NCBI GenBank assembly: GCA_905250075.1
Contig: CAJNOP010000205.1
Location: 1-64,000 of the forward strand
Source: Rotaria sp. Silwood1
Lineage: Eukaryota; Rotifera; Eurotatoria; Philodinida; Philodinidae
DNA: 64,000 nt
Direction of reading: 5' to 3'
Numbering within the stretch: position 1 is the stretch's first letter; each line of letters opens with the position of its first letter. The notes under the pieces were generated by a model, which saw nothing but the letters and a program-made list of their open reading frames with translations, searched no databases and was not told the DNA's origin. Of this stretch, positions 14,480 to 26,216 are shown in pieces. Position numbers and translations under genes: made by a program.

Positions 14480-15372
14480 TTATTGAGCTAAACTGCTCTT
14501 TTGCTCATTTTGAACTGTTTCAGCAAATGTCATTGACCAGACAAGCGGTTCAGGAGTATTGATAGTGACAAAGTCACTCTTTGGTTCACTATAAGCATTT
14601 GAGGTACTGATCAACTTAGAATAATTGAGCTCCATCTTTTCATTAAGATTCCATTGTAGGCCGTTTGTTATTACTTTTAGAGCACCGGCAAATGGAATCA
14701 AACTGCAATATGTACCACAAAGAGGTGATCGTATTTGATGAACGCGATTAAGACCAGGCTTAAGTAGAAATGTAACATCTTGATCGGATATGAGAAATAT
14801 ATTTAGCTTTGGATAAAGATAAAGAGTATGAATAATGCTCATTGCTTGATCGAAGCGGCCAGCAAATGTGCAGAAAACATAGATTTCTTTAAGAGATTCA
14901 CCATCCATTCTCTTCAACAATTCTTCTAGGCATTTTGTGAAATCAGTTGCATCTTGATCTTTAGTTTCAATAAGAGGTACCTTGAATTCCTCTTCATACA
15001 ATTGTTGTGTTTCAGGCTTGATTGAATCGAAATCACCACTAATAAAATCGGGCGTAAAACGACCAAGACGTTGTTCTGTTTTCTCAAGAGTGAACTGTCG
15101 TAATTCATTGCTTCCACCATCAGCACAAGCACGAATCTTTGCTCTAGACCAAACTGACTCTGTTAACCATTTGTCAATGCTTGGCTTTGAGTAGTTCAAA
15201 ACGATCAGACCGTATGATGTAGGCAAATGTTCGGCATTCTCTTCAAACATAGATAATGGGTAGTGATCGAACAAAGGCTAGAGAAAATTATAGACTGTTA
15301 CTGCTCGTGAGTTTGACATTTGAGACTTTCTCTTACCTTCTCATTTGTAAACCACCGCTGCAAACTAAACAT
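14480..15372 (-). CDS. TPK1: Thiamine pyrophosphokinase
   Basis: Converts thiamine plus ATP to thiamine diphosphate and AMP in the cytosol; the last step that activates salvaged thiamine. Two exons, 15337-15372 (MFSLQRWFTNEK) and 14480-15277, with a 59-base intron, give 277 residues, close to other animal TPKs (about 240-260). Signatures are CADGGSN, SGDFDSI with the catalytic Asp pair, DQDATDF, and CTFAGRFDQAMSIIHTLY, where the family usually has GGRxDH. The C-terminal half carries the TPK beta-sandwich segments PLCGTYCSLIPFAG and TNGLQWNL. The start is chosen because the short first exon joins in frame and adds a typical amino end before PLFDHYP. It shares strand with the ThiD-TenA gene about 5 kb away; only pseudogenes lie between them. 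Confidence 0.93.
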
Positions 15373-17339
15373 GGAAAGGAACATTTTTATAATGTAAAAC
15401 TAAAAAAATGACTTGATTACACGATATTTTTACAAAACGAAAAGTGGATATCTAGAATTATATTAGATGATTTACTTCATCGATAAAATAAGTGCAAAAC
15501 AAAGCACTAGTTAGTTAGAGACCTACTGCTTTGTTATGCTTGTATAACAATATATAGCTCATTTTTTAATAACCATTATATCTTATTTGTTACTCTGTAT
15601 ATAAGAAACTCATAGTTAAAGTGTTTTTTCATCGATGTGTAAGAAAAGATAAAAAAATGGCCTCCACGTGTGTTGACAACGAAGCATTACATTTATTTTA
15701 TGTGAATTGATTCACTTTTCTCTTCACATCTATACACAGTGATTTTACTTTCGTTCTTTACTTGTTTTCATGTCAACATTAGTCACTGCAATAGGATAAA
15801 ATGAATTACCATGTTTCCAACATAGCTATGAATAACAAAAAAGCTATGGAATTCGTCTGAACAAATGAAAGATTGACGTCGAATGGAATGGAATAAGGAT
15901 ATGGCTATACATATGAGCGAGGATGAAGAGAAGACCCACACTGGCAGTGGCATCCCTGTAATCTACAAAGCTCCGATTTCATGAAGATCTTTGAAATATC
16001 GAAGGAATATGTAATACGGACTGCACGGGATTTGATAAGTAGTACGTATGATATTTTGCAAGATATACATCTGATTGTGTCTATCTCAAGCCGAAAATAC
16101 CTTTGCATGAAGGAAATATCCTTCTAAAATATACTATTACACAGACTGTCAAACTAGCAGTCTTTTAAATTCTTTTTGAAAATATTGCTATCTGTGAAAA
16201 CTATGTAGTGTGCTACAGTAATCACAACAGGCTTGGCTGAAATATGGTCGTGTCGATTCAATATTCGTTATTAAAGAAACACAAGTCATAGAAAATACCG
16301 AGTTTCTATCGGATGTTCGATCTTTTATGTTAGACTATTCGTAAGACGAGCTGCACCAAATTGGACAAATACTGTATTAAATAGGTTTAGAAGAACAGCA
16401 TTCGGTTATATCTGCTTGAAATCAAAAGCGTTTGTTAATGAAGGAGTAATTCGTCAGAATCAAAGTTTCGAGTGGTTTCTCAATCGATCATCTTTCACAA
16501 TATGTTCCAAAAGTTTTACCAATTGTAAAAATAGTGAGGAAGCTAGTTAGCGACAGATACTTTTTATGTATTGATATGTCTTTCGGTTTTAGAAAAATTC
16601 ATGCATGAATATTCTCGACAAGTACGGCTCTGGGCAGTTGTTTTTTAAGTAAGATCTTTACCTATTCGTTTTATCAGTCATTCGAACAACGGTGTCTTTA
16701 TCTTTCTTCATCAAGTACTACAGTTGATGGAAAGAAATGTATTGGATCACAACTCGAACACAGATTCAAAAACTGCTTCTCGAGAATTTTTATGCATGTG
16801 TTAATATTTTTGATTGTCAGCATCATTCAGCAAATGAAAACAGAAACTTCATCATATTGTTGTTGGACTTTCTCAGTTCAAAAATCGAAAAGTTTTGGGA
16901 TGGTTCTCGTGTTGGCACACGGTTACTTTCGTTCAGTATAATAATCATTTTACATTTTTGTATCAATGAAATGAACTTTCCACAGTGATACGTATGAATA
17001 CTGTTGAGCAAGAAATCGGTAACGTCACTTCTGATTAGTGTACATTACACTTCAATAATCATATTGTCTTTCATTTATAGACAAGTTTTTTGATTGATGT
17101 CTGTCATTTATTTGCATATACAGTTCACTTTAACATAATAAAATTTGTTTGAAGGAAGATTAAACTGAATGAAATCGAAAATATCCATGATAAAGTCAAG
17201 CTTATTTATAAAAAATGCTAGTCAAGTCAATAAAAATTGATCTGAGTTCCTGTCACCAGTTTATATTGAATAAAATTTTTAACAAAACAATCAATACTTG
17301 TTTGAGTCAGTGGAATCTCATTTTTAATCAACGATGAAC
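15373..17339. other. Intergenic region upstream of thiamine pyrophosphokinase
   Basis: Promoter of the pyrophosphokinase gene should lie near 15373-15700. The remainder shows only short frames on both strands, for example 15905-16108 (-) and 16737-16988 (+), none recognised. A frame near 16320-16550 (+) reads without stops for about 70 codons but is not identifiable. Confidence 0.4.
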
Positions 17340-19610
17340 ACACGAAACTCAGCTGTTGTACGAACCTCAGTGGAAGAGTAGTTCAAAAAATAAGCCGGCG
17401 ATCATGCAATTTGTCAGGATGCTGCGATATTTGACAATAAGTTCTGTGTTGTATAATGCAAAATATCTGTTGTTTTTCATGGTTATCTTCACTTGTTGAG
17501 CTGTTGTATTCTATGAAGTTTTTTTTCTTGTAGGCTCTTAACTTGGTCTGCATTGATATTCATCGTGGATGATCAACCAAGTGTTAATAAATCATCTGCT
17601 GAAGATGATGTCTTTGTTGATGATTATTAAATGTCTGAAGAGCAGCAACACCTTATAATAACTTTAATGAAGACGGAGACGATTCAGTCAATTATATGTA
17701 AACTTAAAGTATTGAAGATAATACTTCAACATTTTTGAAAGGTGAAGAACTTGTGAGTAGCATTTCAACGATTACTTTCATTGATCCAACTGTAATTCGT
17801 ATTTGTTTTTTGATCAAATGGTAAGGTGAGTTTATGGGCTTGGTACGTAATTCTGATTCACCGAGCGAATAGATCCGGTAATCAGAAAAAATATGGTCTA
17901 AGGAAGTGAAATCTTGTTGCAGTGGATAGCATTTGTTTGCTAACTTAGCGTGAGATGAATAAAACCGCAAGATTACTTACTAATTGAGCGCGACTTTAAC
18001 TACTTCTAGTGGACGAGATGATTTTTAACAAGGAAATTATCATGAAACACTTTTTCTTGACTCTATTTAGAAAAGCACATGCTTTTTCATACTTAAACTG
18101 AATTGAAATACAAAGTAGTTAATTTTGTCTATTGAAACATATCGTCTTTCAAAATTCTATAATTAATATATTATTAGTAAAATTTGTAGAGCTACAACAA
18201 TTTCTAATTTTTTAGATATTCAAAGTGACTGAGGCTTTTTACTACTTAGAATTATAATAAATATCTGCTTATAGTTACTCCATCATCATACTATTTAGTT
18301 TCACCATATCTTCTCTATTCAAAAATGTGTTCAAGCAAATTCAGTGATGATTACGATGTTTTTAAAAGTTAGGATGCCCATAATGATTGATTGTTTAATT
18401 ACTTTCAAATATTTTATTAGTTCTGCAACGTGACCACTGCAAATACCATACAAAAATATGACTGTTTGCGACAATTTCCTAACACTTAATAACTATTATT
18501 ACATCAATCATATAGAACTACAGTTTTTATAGCACAATCAGTAAGATAAAATGACTCGATTCTAAATATTTCTTTTTTAATTCATAACATGATTAATCTC
18601 GTCAAGCATTATACTTTTTAATATTTGTAAGCACTTGTAAACATATTTTTTGAATATTTTAGGGTTTCATAATAGATTTTGAAATGAGATGGAACTCTTG
18701 CTATCGTATGCTGGAACGTTTTATTCAATACAATCAATTATTAAAAATATTACCATTCTTCACCAAGTCGTTAATGTCAGTAAAAATAAGATAAACGAAT
18801 GAAGAAGAGCAAATTGACGACGCCGGTACACAATAGTATTCACATTATACACATGCATCGATTATCTATCTATATATATATGTTAATGGTTTACTTTGCG
18901 CGATCATATTTTAGTGATGGCAAATATTTAAAAGTTTCAATGCTTCTGAATACAACAATTTGTAAATGATCAATTATTTAGTCAAAAAGACATGACAAAT
19001 AATCAAAGTTCTTATTTTAATCGTAGTAGAAAGAAATGTAGGTACCGTACGAAGGCAATAAAGTACATTTCAACTTGTGAAACATCTCCTGATGATAATT
19101 GATAATCACCTTTGAATGTTATATGTTTCAGAGAGAATTTCATAATTTTTCTTCTTGTGCAAACTTTAAACTATTTCCATGATTCATTTTGTTTAAATAA
19201 TCTTTTTTATCTCCTTTTCAGGTAGAAAGCAGTGTATCTTGATCCTCATTCGTTCCAAAAATTGAGCCAAGGTAATAAGAACGTAGCTGAATAAGTTCTT
19301 CCAAAAAACCTTCATTTTAATGGTTCAGTCAAATAAAATCATGATGCTTCTGTCGCAACTATCGACGGAGAAAGAACTCCCTGCATTTTATTTGGACAGT
19401 GATTAGTGTTCTGAATTATTTAAAGAATATTGAAATGTTTATCAATATAATCTGTCTTATATGGTGGCTCTCATCTGACTATACAAAATCTCCTGAGGTT
19501 CCTCTGTTCCAAATGAATCATTATTAAGTGTATCAGGCAATGTTCAGTGGAAGTATACATCATTTCTCACAACAGAACCATTGCGTTGTTCTACGATTCT
19601 TGGTGTTGGT
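17340..19610 (+). mobile_element. Decayed autonomous hAT DNA transposon (transposase remnant)
   Basis: Scattered but collinear matches to hAT transposases on the plus strand. A Cys-containing segment at about 17350-17500 (VEExFKK, GDHAICQ, then Cys and His residues) looks like a decayed BED zinc finger. RWNSCYRMLERFIQYNQLL at about 18690-18750 is the classic hAT RWNSTYxMLERxLE motif. VYLDPHSFQKLSQG lies near 19228-19270. SVPNESLLSVSGNV at about 19499-19540 corresponds to the C-terminal dimerisation motif SVPSERLFSxAGxI. Many stops and frame changes intervene, so this is an old inactive copy. Ends and target duplication were not found. It shows that autonomous hAT elements once existed in this genome, a possible source of transposase for the miniature elements further on. 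Confidence 0.7.
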
Positions 19611-20884
19611 AATATTATTGCCAATTTTACTTAATGGTTTACTTTGTACTACTGTAATAGATTCTTTTTTCTTGATAATGTTTCATGCTAGTATCGTCTT
19701 GCAAGGATTATTTATTGCAATGCTTTATTGTGAACCGTTTTTTTACGATGTTTTTTTTATTAGTTTGTTATGATATCACTGAACACTGATAAAAACCTTG
19801 ACTCTGCTATCATGTTAGGATGAAAGTTACTCATTTAAATATTTATTGTGTTCTTAGAATAGCAATATTTCCATTTATGTTAGAAATAGTCAAGGCAATG
19901 AGTAATATTTAAAACAATTAAAAATGCGCTACAACGATCAAACTGATACGACACGGTACTTAAGTGCATGTGTGATTTGTCATTTCACCCACACTCAAAA
20001 AATCTAATTGTATTCTAGAGAAATCAGGAACTGTATCCTATTTTGCGTTTCGTGTTGGTCATTACGTACTAAGAACGAAAACCCAACTTACGTTCCCGTT
20101 TTCAAAAGTGTAGCCTGAAACTCACATCCCGAATTATACCTTTCGGTCTTCTGCAGCACATTCGAAATCCACCTTGCATCCTTTTGAAAGAAAGATGTTT
20201 TTCCTTGGTAAAATTCCCAATCTTCTTCTCAATATACACTAGTTCAGGTAAATATTGCTAGCAAATGTAATTGAATTATGTTGGAGAAGCGTTTCTTTTA
20301 TTAGCTTTGCAGCAGTTGCATGGGTGAGATAATAAAAGCTGTTTCTAGATTAAACCAGCATGTGATTCTGAAAAAAACTAGAGATTTCATAATGAAAGCG
20401 AGTCATGAATGACTTATATAAGGTATGTTTCTCGCAAATCAAATTTTCAAAGCTACATATGTATGCGATCATTTTCCCCTATACACTCCGAGAATTGCTA
20501 GAGCAAATTAATAGTCAAAAACACATGATATTGCATGTATTGGTTATCATAAAGAGTATTTTCTATTGGTATATTTAACTTGTTATTAACTAGGATCAAT
20601 GCCAATCGGAGTATTCATTAAAGAAATAACCATCACATCATATTTTCAAGTGAAAATTCCTGGCTGTGAATCGATTCAAAGACAAAGTGTTAATGATCAC
20701 ATTAGAAATCTTTGTGGAGAAAGCATAAAAAAACTAAAGTTAATGAACATCAACTTTATTAAAATAGTCTTGAGTAAGAGCTATTTCTCGAGTATTATTG
20801 AAACAAAAATATTACTATGGAGACATTGATTGTAAGTAGTTTCAAGAATATATAATAAAATGAATAAAAATGATGATTTATAGT
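19611..20884. other. Intergenic region
   Basis: No clear gene. A frame at 20599-20829 (+) contains FQVKIPGCESIQRQSVNDHI, faintly like the N-terminal KxPSRxTI segment of hAT transposases, and may be another transposon scrap; the match is too weak to call. Confidence 0.35.
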
Positions 20885-22492
20885 CTAAATATCTAGAATC
20901 ATTTCAATGGCTGGTACTGTTGGATTTCGCTCATCATCAAAAAGAAGTGCATCATAGAGTACATTAATCTTTGTATTTAAATTGATATTTGTCAAGTTAT
21001 TTATTTGAGCACGTTTACTTCTCACCGAAACATGTTGATTAATTTGACGTAAATTGTGAGTAGAGTCTTTACAGGCAACTAATGGTAAGGATTCTGAATT
21101 TGGTTGTGTCCATACAAAAATATAATAATTATGTTGAAGTTGAAAAGTAATAGGAATAGTTATCCATGTCAATGTTGTTAAATGTCTATCACTTGTCTTG
21201 ATGAGTTCTTTCTGGACAAGAATATCATTATGATCTAAGATATAAACGCTTAAATTAGAATTGAATAGTGCCACTTTAACTTGTATAGCATTTAATGTTA
21301 ATGGTTGGGCTAAATGAAAACGATAACCATAAGCATAAGTTCCTTGCAATTCTTCATATTTCTGATCACCGTATAATTCCGATAGTTTTAGTAATGGACG
21401 AATCTCAGTACTATTAGTTAAAAATGTTTCTCTTGATATACTACCTAGATCTTGAAGTTCTTGTTGTATTGTTGATAAATTACTATCGATAGTAAAATGT
21501 AGAAGATCAAAAGCACAACCATCCATTAGTTGTTCACATTGTCCTTGAATTAATTGATTGTAATTGATAATATCATTTTTCAATTTGACTAATTGAAATT
21601 CATCTTCGATATTCAAAACTTGTTTTGTAAGTAATTCTCTGATTAAAATAGTCTTCAAATGATCTTCAATGTCACTTTTTTGTGCTCGAATAATGTTTTG
21701 TTGAATAGTATCATTTTTTAATACTGTATTAATTAAATATTCCTTTCTTTCTTCTAAAAGAGTTTGTAATTGATTTATTGTTTGTTCAATATGATTCTTT
21801 GTTTTAACATGTGTTTGATAATGAGTATGATAAGCTTCTGTAGTCTTTTTATTTAACTTTTCAAGATTTTCTTTTATTGAGCTTAGTTGTTGTGCTGATG
21901 AATGAAGTTGAATTTTTGTTTTCTGTAAAATATTGTCCAATATAACAAATGAATGATGTTTGTGTTTAAATAAAAGACAATCACTACAAACAGGTATCTG
22001 ACAAAGATTACACCAATATTTTAGTTTTTCGTCAATATGTTCTGAACAAAACTTATTGAAATTGTCATTGATAATAACATTAATTGAATGAGTTTTAAAT
22101 TGATTTATATCATGTTTAATTTTAAGACATATTGTACAAAAATGTTTTGAACAAGTTTTACAGTTAAATTCAGATAAAATTTTTTTACAATGATCACATT
22201 TTGTTTGTGATGAAAATGAAGATTTGGATTGTGAAGATTTGTAAATATATTCAACAAGATCTTTAGCTATTCGATTAACTGGTAATTTATCAATCATAGA
22301 TCGATGTATAAACGTATTGTCTCTCATAGGACATTGACTAATTCCTTGTTTACACAAATTTTCAATACATTGATAACAGAAAGTATGTGAACATGAAAGA
22401 CAACGTGGATCATTATAAAGATCTAAACATATAGCACATTTAACGAGATTTTCCACTGTTTTATCATTGATTGTAGTAGCTGAAGATGCCAT
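20885..22492 (-). CDS. TRIM-type RING/B-box/coiled-coil protein
   Basis: Intronless, 535 residues. RING finger at about residues 19-58 (C19, C22, C34, H36, C39, C42, C54) with the sequence CPMRD where the usual form is CPxC, so the eighth zinc ligand is not Cys; Asp58 could substitute. Two B-box-like zinc regions follow at about 97-140 and 146-185 (CSEH, WCNLC, CSDC, HKHH). A long coiled coil runs over about 190-310, and a C-terminal beta-rich domain over about 370-520 (GTYAYGYRFHLAQPLTLNAI). Such proteins are usually E3 ubiquitin ligases or scaffolds in the cytoplasm. The C-terminal domain is not an NHL or B30.2 domain by eye; PHR-like is my best guess. Expanded TRIM-like families are common in invertebrates, and the absence of introns suggests retroposition or a fast-evolving family. 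Substrate unknown. Confidence 0.85.
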   Translation of the reverse strand: MASSATTINDKTVENLVKCAICLDLYNDPRCLSCSHTFCYQCIENLCKQGISQCPMRDNTFIHRSMIDKLPVNRIAKDLVEYIYKSSQSKSSFSSQTKCDHCKKILSEFNCKTCSKHFCTICLKIKHDINQFKTHSINVIINDNFNKFCSEHIDEKLKYWCNLCQIPVCSDCLLFKHKHHSFVILDNILQKTKIQLHSSAQQLSSIKENLEKLNKKTTEAYHTHYQTHVKTKNHIEQTINQLQTLLEERKEYLINTVLKNDTIQQNIIRAQKSDIEDHLKTILIRELLTKQVLNIEDEFQLVKLKNDIINYNQLIQGQCEQLMDGCAFDLLHFTIDSNLSTIQQELQDLGSISRETFLTNSTEIRPLLKLSELYGDQKYEELQGTYAYGYRFHLAQPLTLNAIQVKVALFNSNLSVYILDHNDILVQKELIKTSDRHLTTLTWITIPITFQLQHNYYIFVWTQPNSESLPLVACKDSTHNLRQINQHVSVRSKRAQINNLTNINLNTKINVLYDALLFDDERNPTVPAIEMILDI

Positions 22493-24392
22493 TGTTATAT
22501 TTTTATTTTTGCTTCTACGTAGATGTAACTCTATATCATATCTAAACCTTTATCACAATGTGGAAAAAAAAAGAAAAATAGTGTGCTTTTTCTTTCTCAT
22601 GCAATGTATTTATTTTTCTTTTTCTTTTTCATTCTCATACTTCCGACAACGTTTTCTGTTCGACAATCAAAATCCAATAAGATTTCTCCACACTTTTATA
22701 AACACGCCGATGACTTCAAATTATAATAGATGTATAGTGTCACGGAAAAGACTTTTTTTGCATTTTTTATGATGAAAATAAGAACACATTAAATTAATCC
22801 TGTACAAAGCTATACTTATCATGGCTGTGACTATTTGAATCACATCTTGCTGTAGAGAACCAACATGATTTTAATAAGAAAATTATAAAAGTCTTATTTG
22901 GTTATATCGAATATTCATATATAAAAGCAAGATAATTGTGAATAAAATTAATGTTAGTTGCTGCTGAAATCCAAACATGTTCGATGAACTGTTGTATAGA
23001 TCAGAGCTACAAAAATTGAATAGTGCATTGGTCAGATTTAAAATAGCGACCAGAAATTCAATGAACAAAACAATGTTCTCGATGACTGTGACGATGCAAT
23101 CATTCGAATCATGTTCCGTATTGGAAGAATTACGACGATGTGACGTATTGTTACTAATGTACATTATTTCTTCACGTTCTCAGTAACTTTCTACAAGAAA
23201 AATTTTTTTAAGAGTTTTAGAAGCTTCATTGCTTTGTGTTGGTATGATTTATCGCTATGTCTCGTTATGATACTACTGATCATAGTAATGGCCATTTACT
23301 AATTCTTGAGTATTCATGAAATTATTCAATAGTTTTGCAGTCTTTCTGAAATGTCATTTCCCAGGGAAAATTTGATGTTGTGACAGAGTATAGCAAAATT
23401 TTTGACGAGTTCTTTTGAATTATTTTATCTCACACCTTCGAATTTCATAAAAATATTAAGTTTGAATGAGACTTGAAAGCACAAAGTGTAAATATTTTTT
23501 TTCATCTTGGATAAACGAAGCAAAACATACATTAGAAGACCGTTTCATAATCGATTTTTAAAAATGATGATTGCAGTTCATTTATCTTTTTTTTTATCGT
23601 TTTTGTGTGTTTATATAAAAGTTCGTTGTAGATAAAATTTTAGCTTGAAGTTTCCTAATTCAATCTTTTGACAAATATCTTCTACAAATAAAAAGTTCAC
23701 TAAAATTATAATAGCGTAAAAAACTAGCGCCTATGAATGAGCTCTTACAAGTTTTTGTTAGTCTTCTCTAAACCTATTTATGAATATAATATCGCATCAT
23801 TTGGCGAGCCACACTTGGTATCGCTCTCTCAAGTTGAACAAACACGTGTATTTTGGCGTTTATATGACTCTGTATTATATACGGATATCATATACTTCAT
23901 CCTGAACTCTCATAAAATGCAAATTTTTGTTAAACTTTCAATTTTCAAATATTTTGCTATAGTACAATTTATATACTTTCGATCATTGAAAAATACGTAA
24001 ATCATTAACATCTATAAGTAAAAATTGATTGAGTACATTATTTTTGCACAGACTATAATCTATCTGTCATAGCCAACATATAGCGCCATCTATTAATAGA
24101 AAAACACTGTAATTGAGAAAATCCGTATATAATTTACTTATAGTTTTACTCAAACTTTTTTAAAGATTTACAAAATCAAATTAATTTTTCTCAAACACAT
24201 GACTTAGATTGTTTGATTTGTTATAAAACAATCAATCAAAAAATTTCTACAACATATAGATATTTATGTTTCTTTCCTATTTAATTGCGCATCAAATAAA
24301 AACTAAAAGAAACGAAATGTTTTATCCAGGTGACATGTTTTAAAAGTAAAAAATAACTAAAAATACTTTCAAATATTTACATTCATACAAGT
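22493..24392. other. Intergenic region between divergent TRIM (-) and PDCD4 (+) genes
   Basis: Both promoters should lie here. Frames at 22883-23164 (-, hydrophobic) and 23737-24000 (+) are unrecognised and probably chance. No repeat of known type is seen. Confidence 0.4.
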
Positions 24393-26216
24393 ATGAGTTC
24401 AACAAGTGATGAAAAAGCCGAAGTAGATGCACTTATTGCACAATTAAGTTCATCAAAAGATAATGATAAAAAACATGCAACTAATATAAGTAGTAGTCCT
24501 GATGCAATTTCAACATCTTCAGAACGTAAACGTGTATACATACGTCAAAATTCTGGATCAAATTCTAATACACAATTTGTCGGCTCACCAACAGATGCGC
24601 ATAAACATTTATTGCAAAAAAATGCTAAAATTACAAAGAAAAATGATCGTAAATCACGACAAGGTTTGTTTTTGAAAAAAAGAAACAACAGTACTGTTAT
24701 TTTAATGAATATCATTCACTTTTATTTCAATAGGAAAAGGTCGTGGTTTAGCTAAAAAAGGTGGTGGTGGTGGACAATATACATGGGGCGCATTAGGTTC
24801 TGAAATACTTGATGAATATAATGAAGATTTTGATGAAGATGATTTATTAGATTTACAATATAATCAAGCTAAAGAAAAATATATTACTGATTCATCAACA
24901 ACATCAACAGAAAAAAAACTAAATCAATTAAAATCAATTGAAAATTTTGATAAAGATATTAAACCAATTATTGATGAATATTTTATTAATGGTGATGCTA
25001 ATGATGTAGCACAATCATTACGTAAATTTAATTTAAAACAACATGGAGATGGAGAACTACTTGCTTATATAATAACAATAGCATTAGAAAAATCAAATGT
25101 TCATAAAGAATTAATATCACGTCTTTTACATGATCTTAATGGTATTGTTTTCCGTGCAAATGACTACATTAATGGTTTTAATGCTTTATTAACAACATTA
25201 ACTGATTTATCACTTGATAATCCTGAATGTTCAACTGATATTGGTAAAAAAAAAAAAAAATTTTTTTTTTATTTTATTTTCTTTTTGTATTAAAGGTAAA
25301 TTCATTGCACGGTCAATTGCAGATAAGTGTATTGATAATACTAATGACAAATATTTTGTTCGTTATAAAGGCAATGTTAAATGTCCAAAAATGCAAATTG
25401 CTCTTGATAAAGCTGAAACACTTATATTAATGAAAGATTTTTATTTTCTTAATAATGTTTGGGGAGCTCAATCAAGTATGTTCGAATGAGAAAAAAAAAA
25501 AAAAAGATCAAATACTAAAATTAATACATATTTAATATTTTTAGGTGGTTTTCGACCTGTTAGAGAATTAGCTGATAAAATGAATTTAATTATTCATGAA
25601 TATTATGATAGTGGTGATGCAAATGAAACAATACGATGTTTACAAGAATTAAATGTACCACATTTTTTTCATGAATTCGTTTATGAACTTATAGATTTTT
25701 GTTTAGAAAAAAATACTGAACGGTTAGTTAATTTATTTATATATAGAATTTTAATCTATTTCAAAAAATGTTTATATAAATATCAGAGAAGAAAATTTAA
25801 AAGAATTATTATAATATTGACAAGATAAAATAACTTATTCTATCTGAGATATAACTATTAACTGAATCTATCAGTTAAATTTGCTTTGTTGAAAAATTAA
25901 ATTACTAATAAATGTTTTTTGTTTTTTTTTACCGTAATATTCTATTTTCAGTGCTGAACAATTAACAATATCTTTACTTGAAACATTAACAACAACAACT
26001 GTTATTACATATGATCAATTAAAAACTGGTATATTACGTTTATTTGACGATATTGAAGATATACAATTAGATGTTCCAAATGTATATGAACAATTACAAA
26101 GTCTTCTTAAACACTTAGAAGGAAAGAAAATTGTTAATCATGATATAACATCAAACATCCCACAAAAAGGTCGAAAACGTTTAACAAGCGGAGATGAAAA
26201 TAATAAACAAAATTAA
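24393..26216 (+). CDS. PDCD4: Programmed cell death protein 4 (PDCD4), two MA3 domains
   Basis: Translation inhibitor that binds the helicase eIF4A through MA3 domains and blocks cap-dependent initiation. Exons 24393-24663, 24734-25243, 25296-25475, 25545-25722 and 25952-26216 give 467 residues, almost the human length (469). The N-terminal part is Ser-rich and basic, and contains GKGRGLAKKGGGGG, equivalent to the KGRGLPKKGGAGGKG stretch of vertebrate PDCD4, followed by WGALG and an acidic segment. MA3 domain 1 starts at about FDKDIKPIIDEYFINGDAND and domain 2 at about LADKMNLIIHEYYDSGDANE; between and within them lie FIARSIADKC and ELNVPHFFHEFVYELI. Tail is basic (KGRKRL). Introns are AT-rich; one has poly-A and poly-T runs at its 5' end. 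Identity secure. Confidence 0.95.

Noticed and set aside
22883-23164. Hydrophobic frame of 93 codons, membrane-protein-like
   Set aside because: No family motif, no splice-compatible neighbours, and an equally long frame on the other strand; likely chance.
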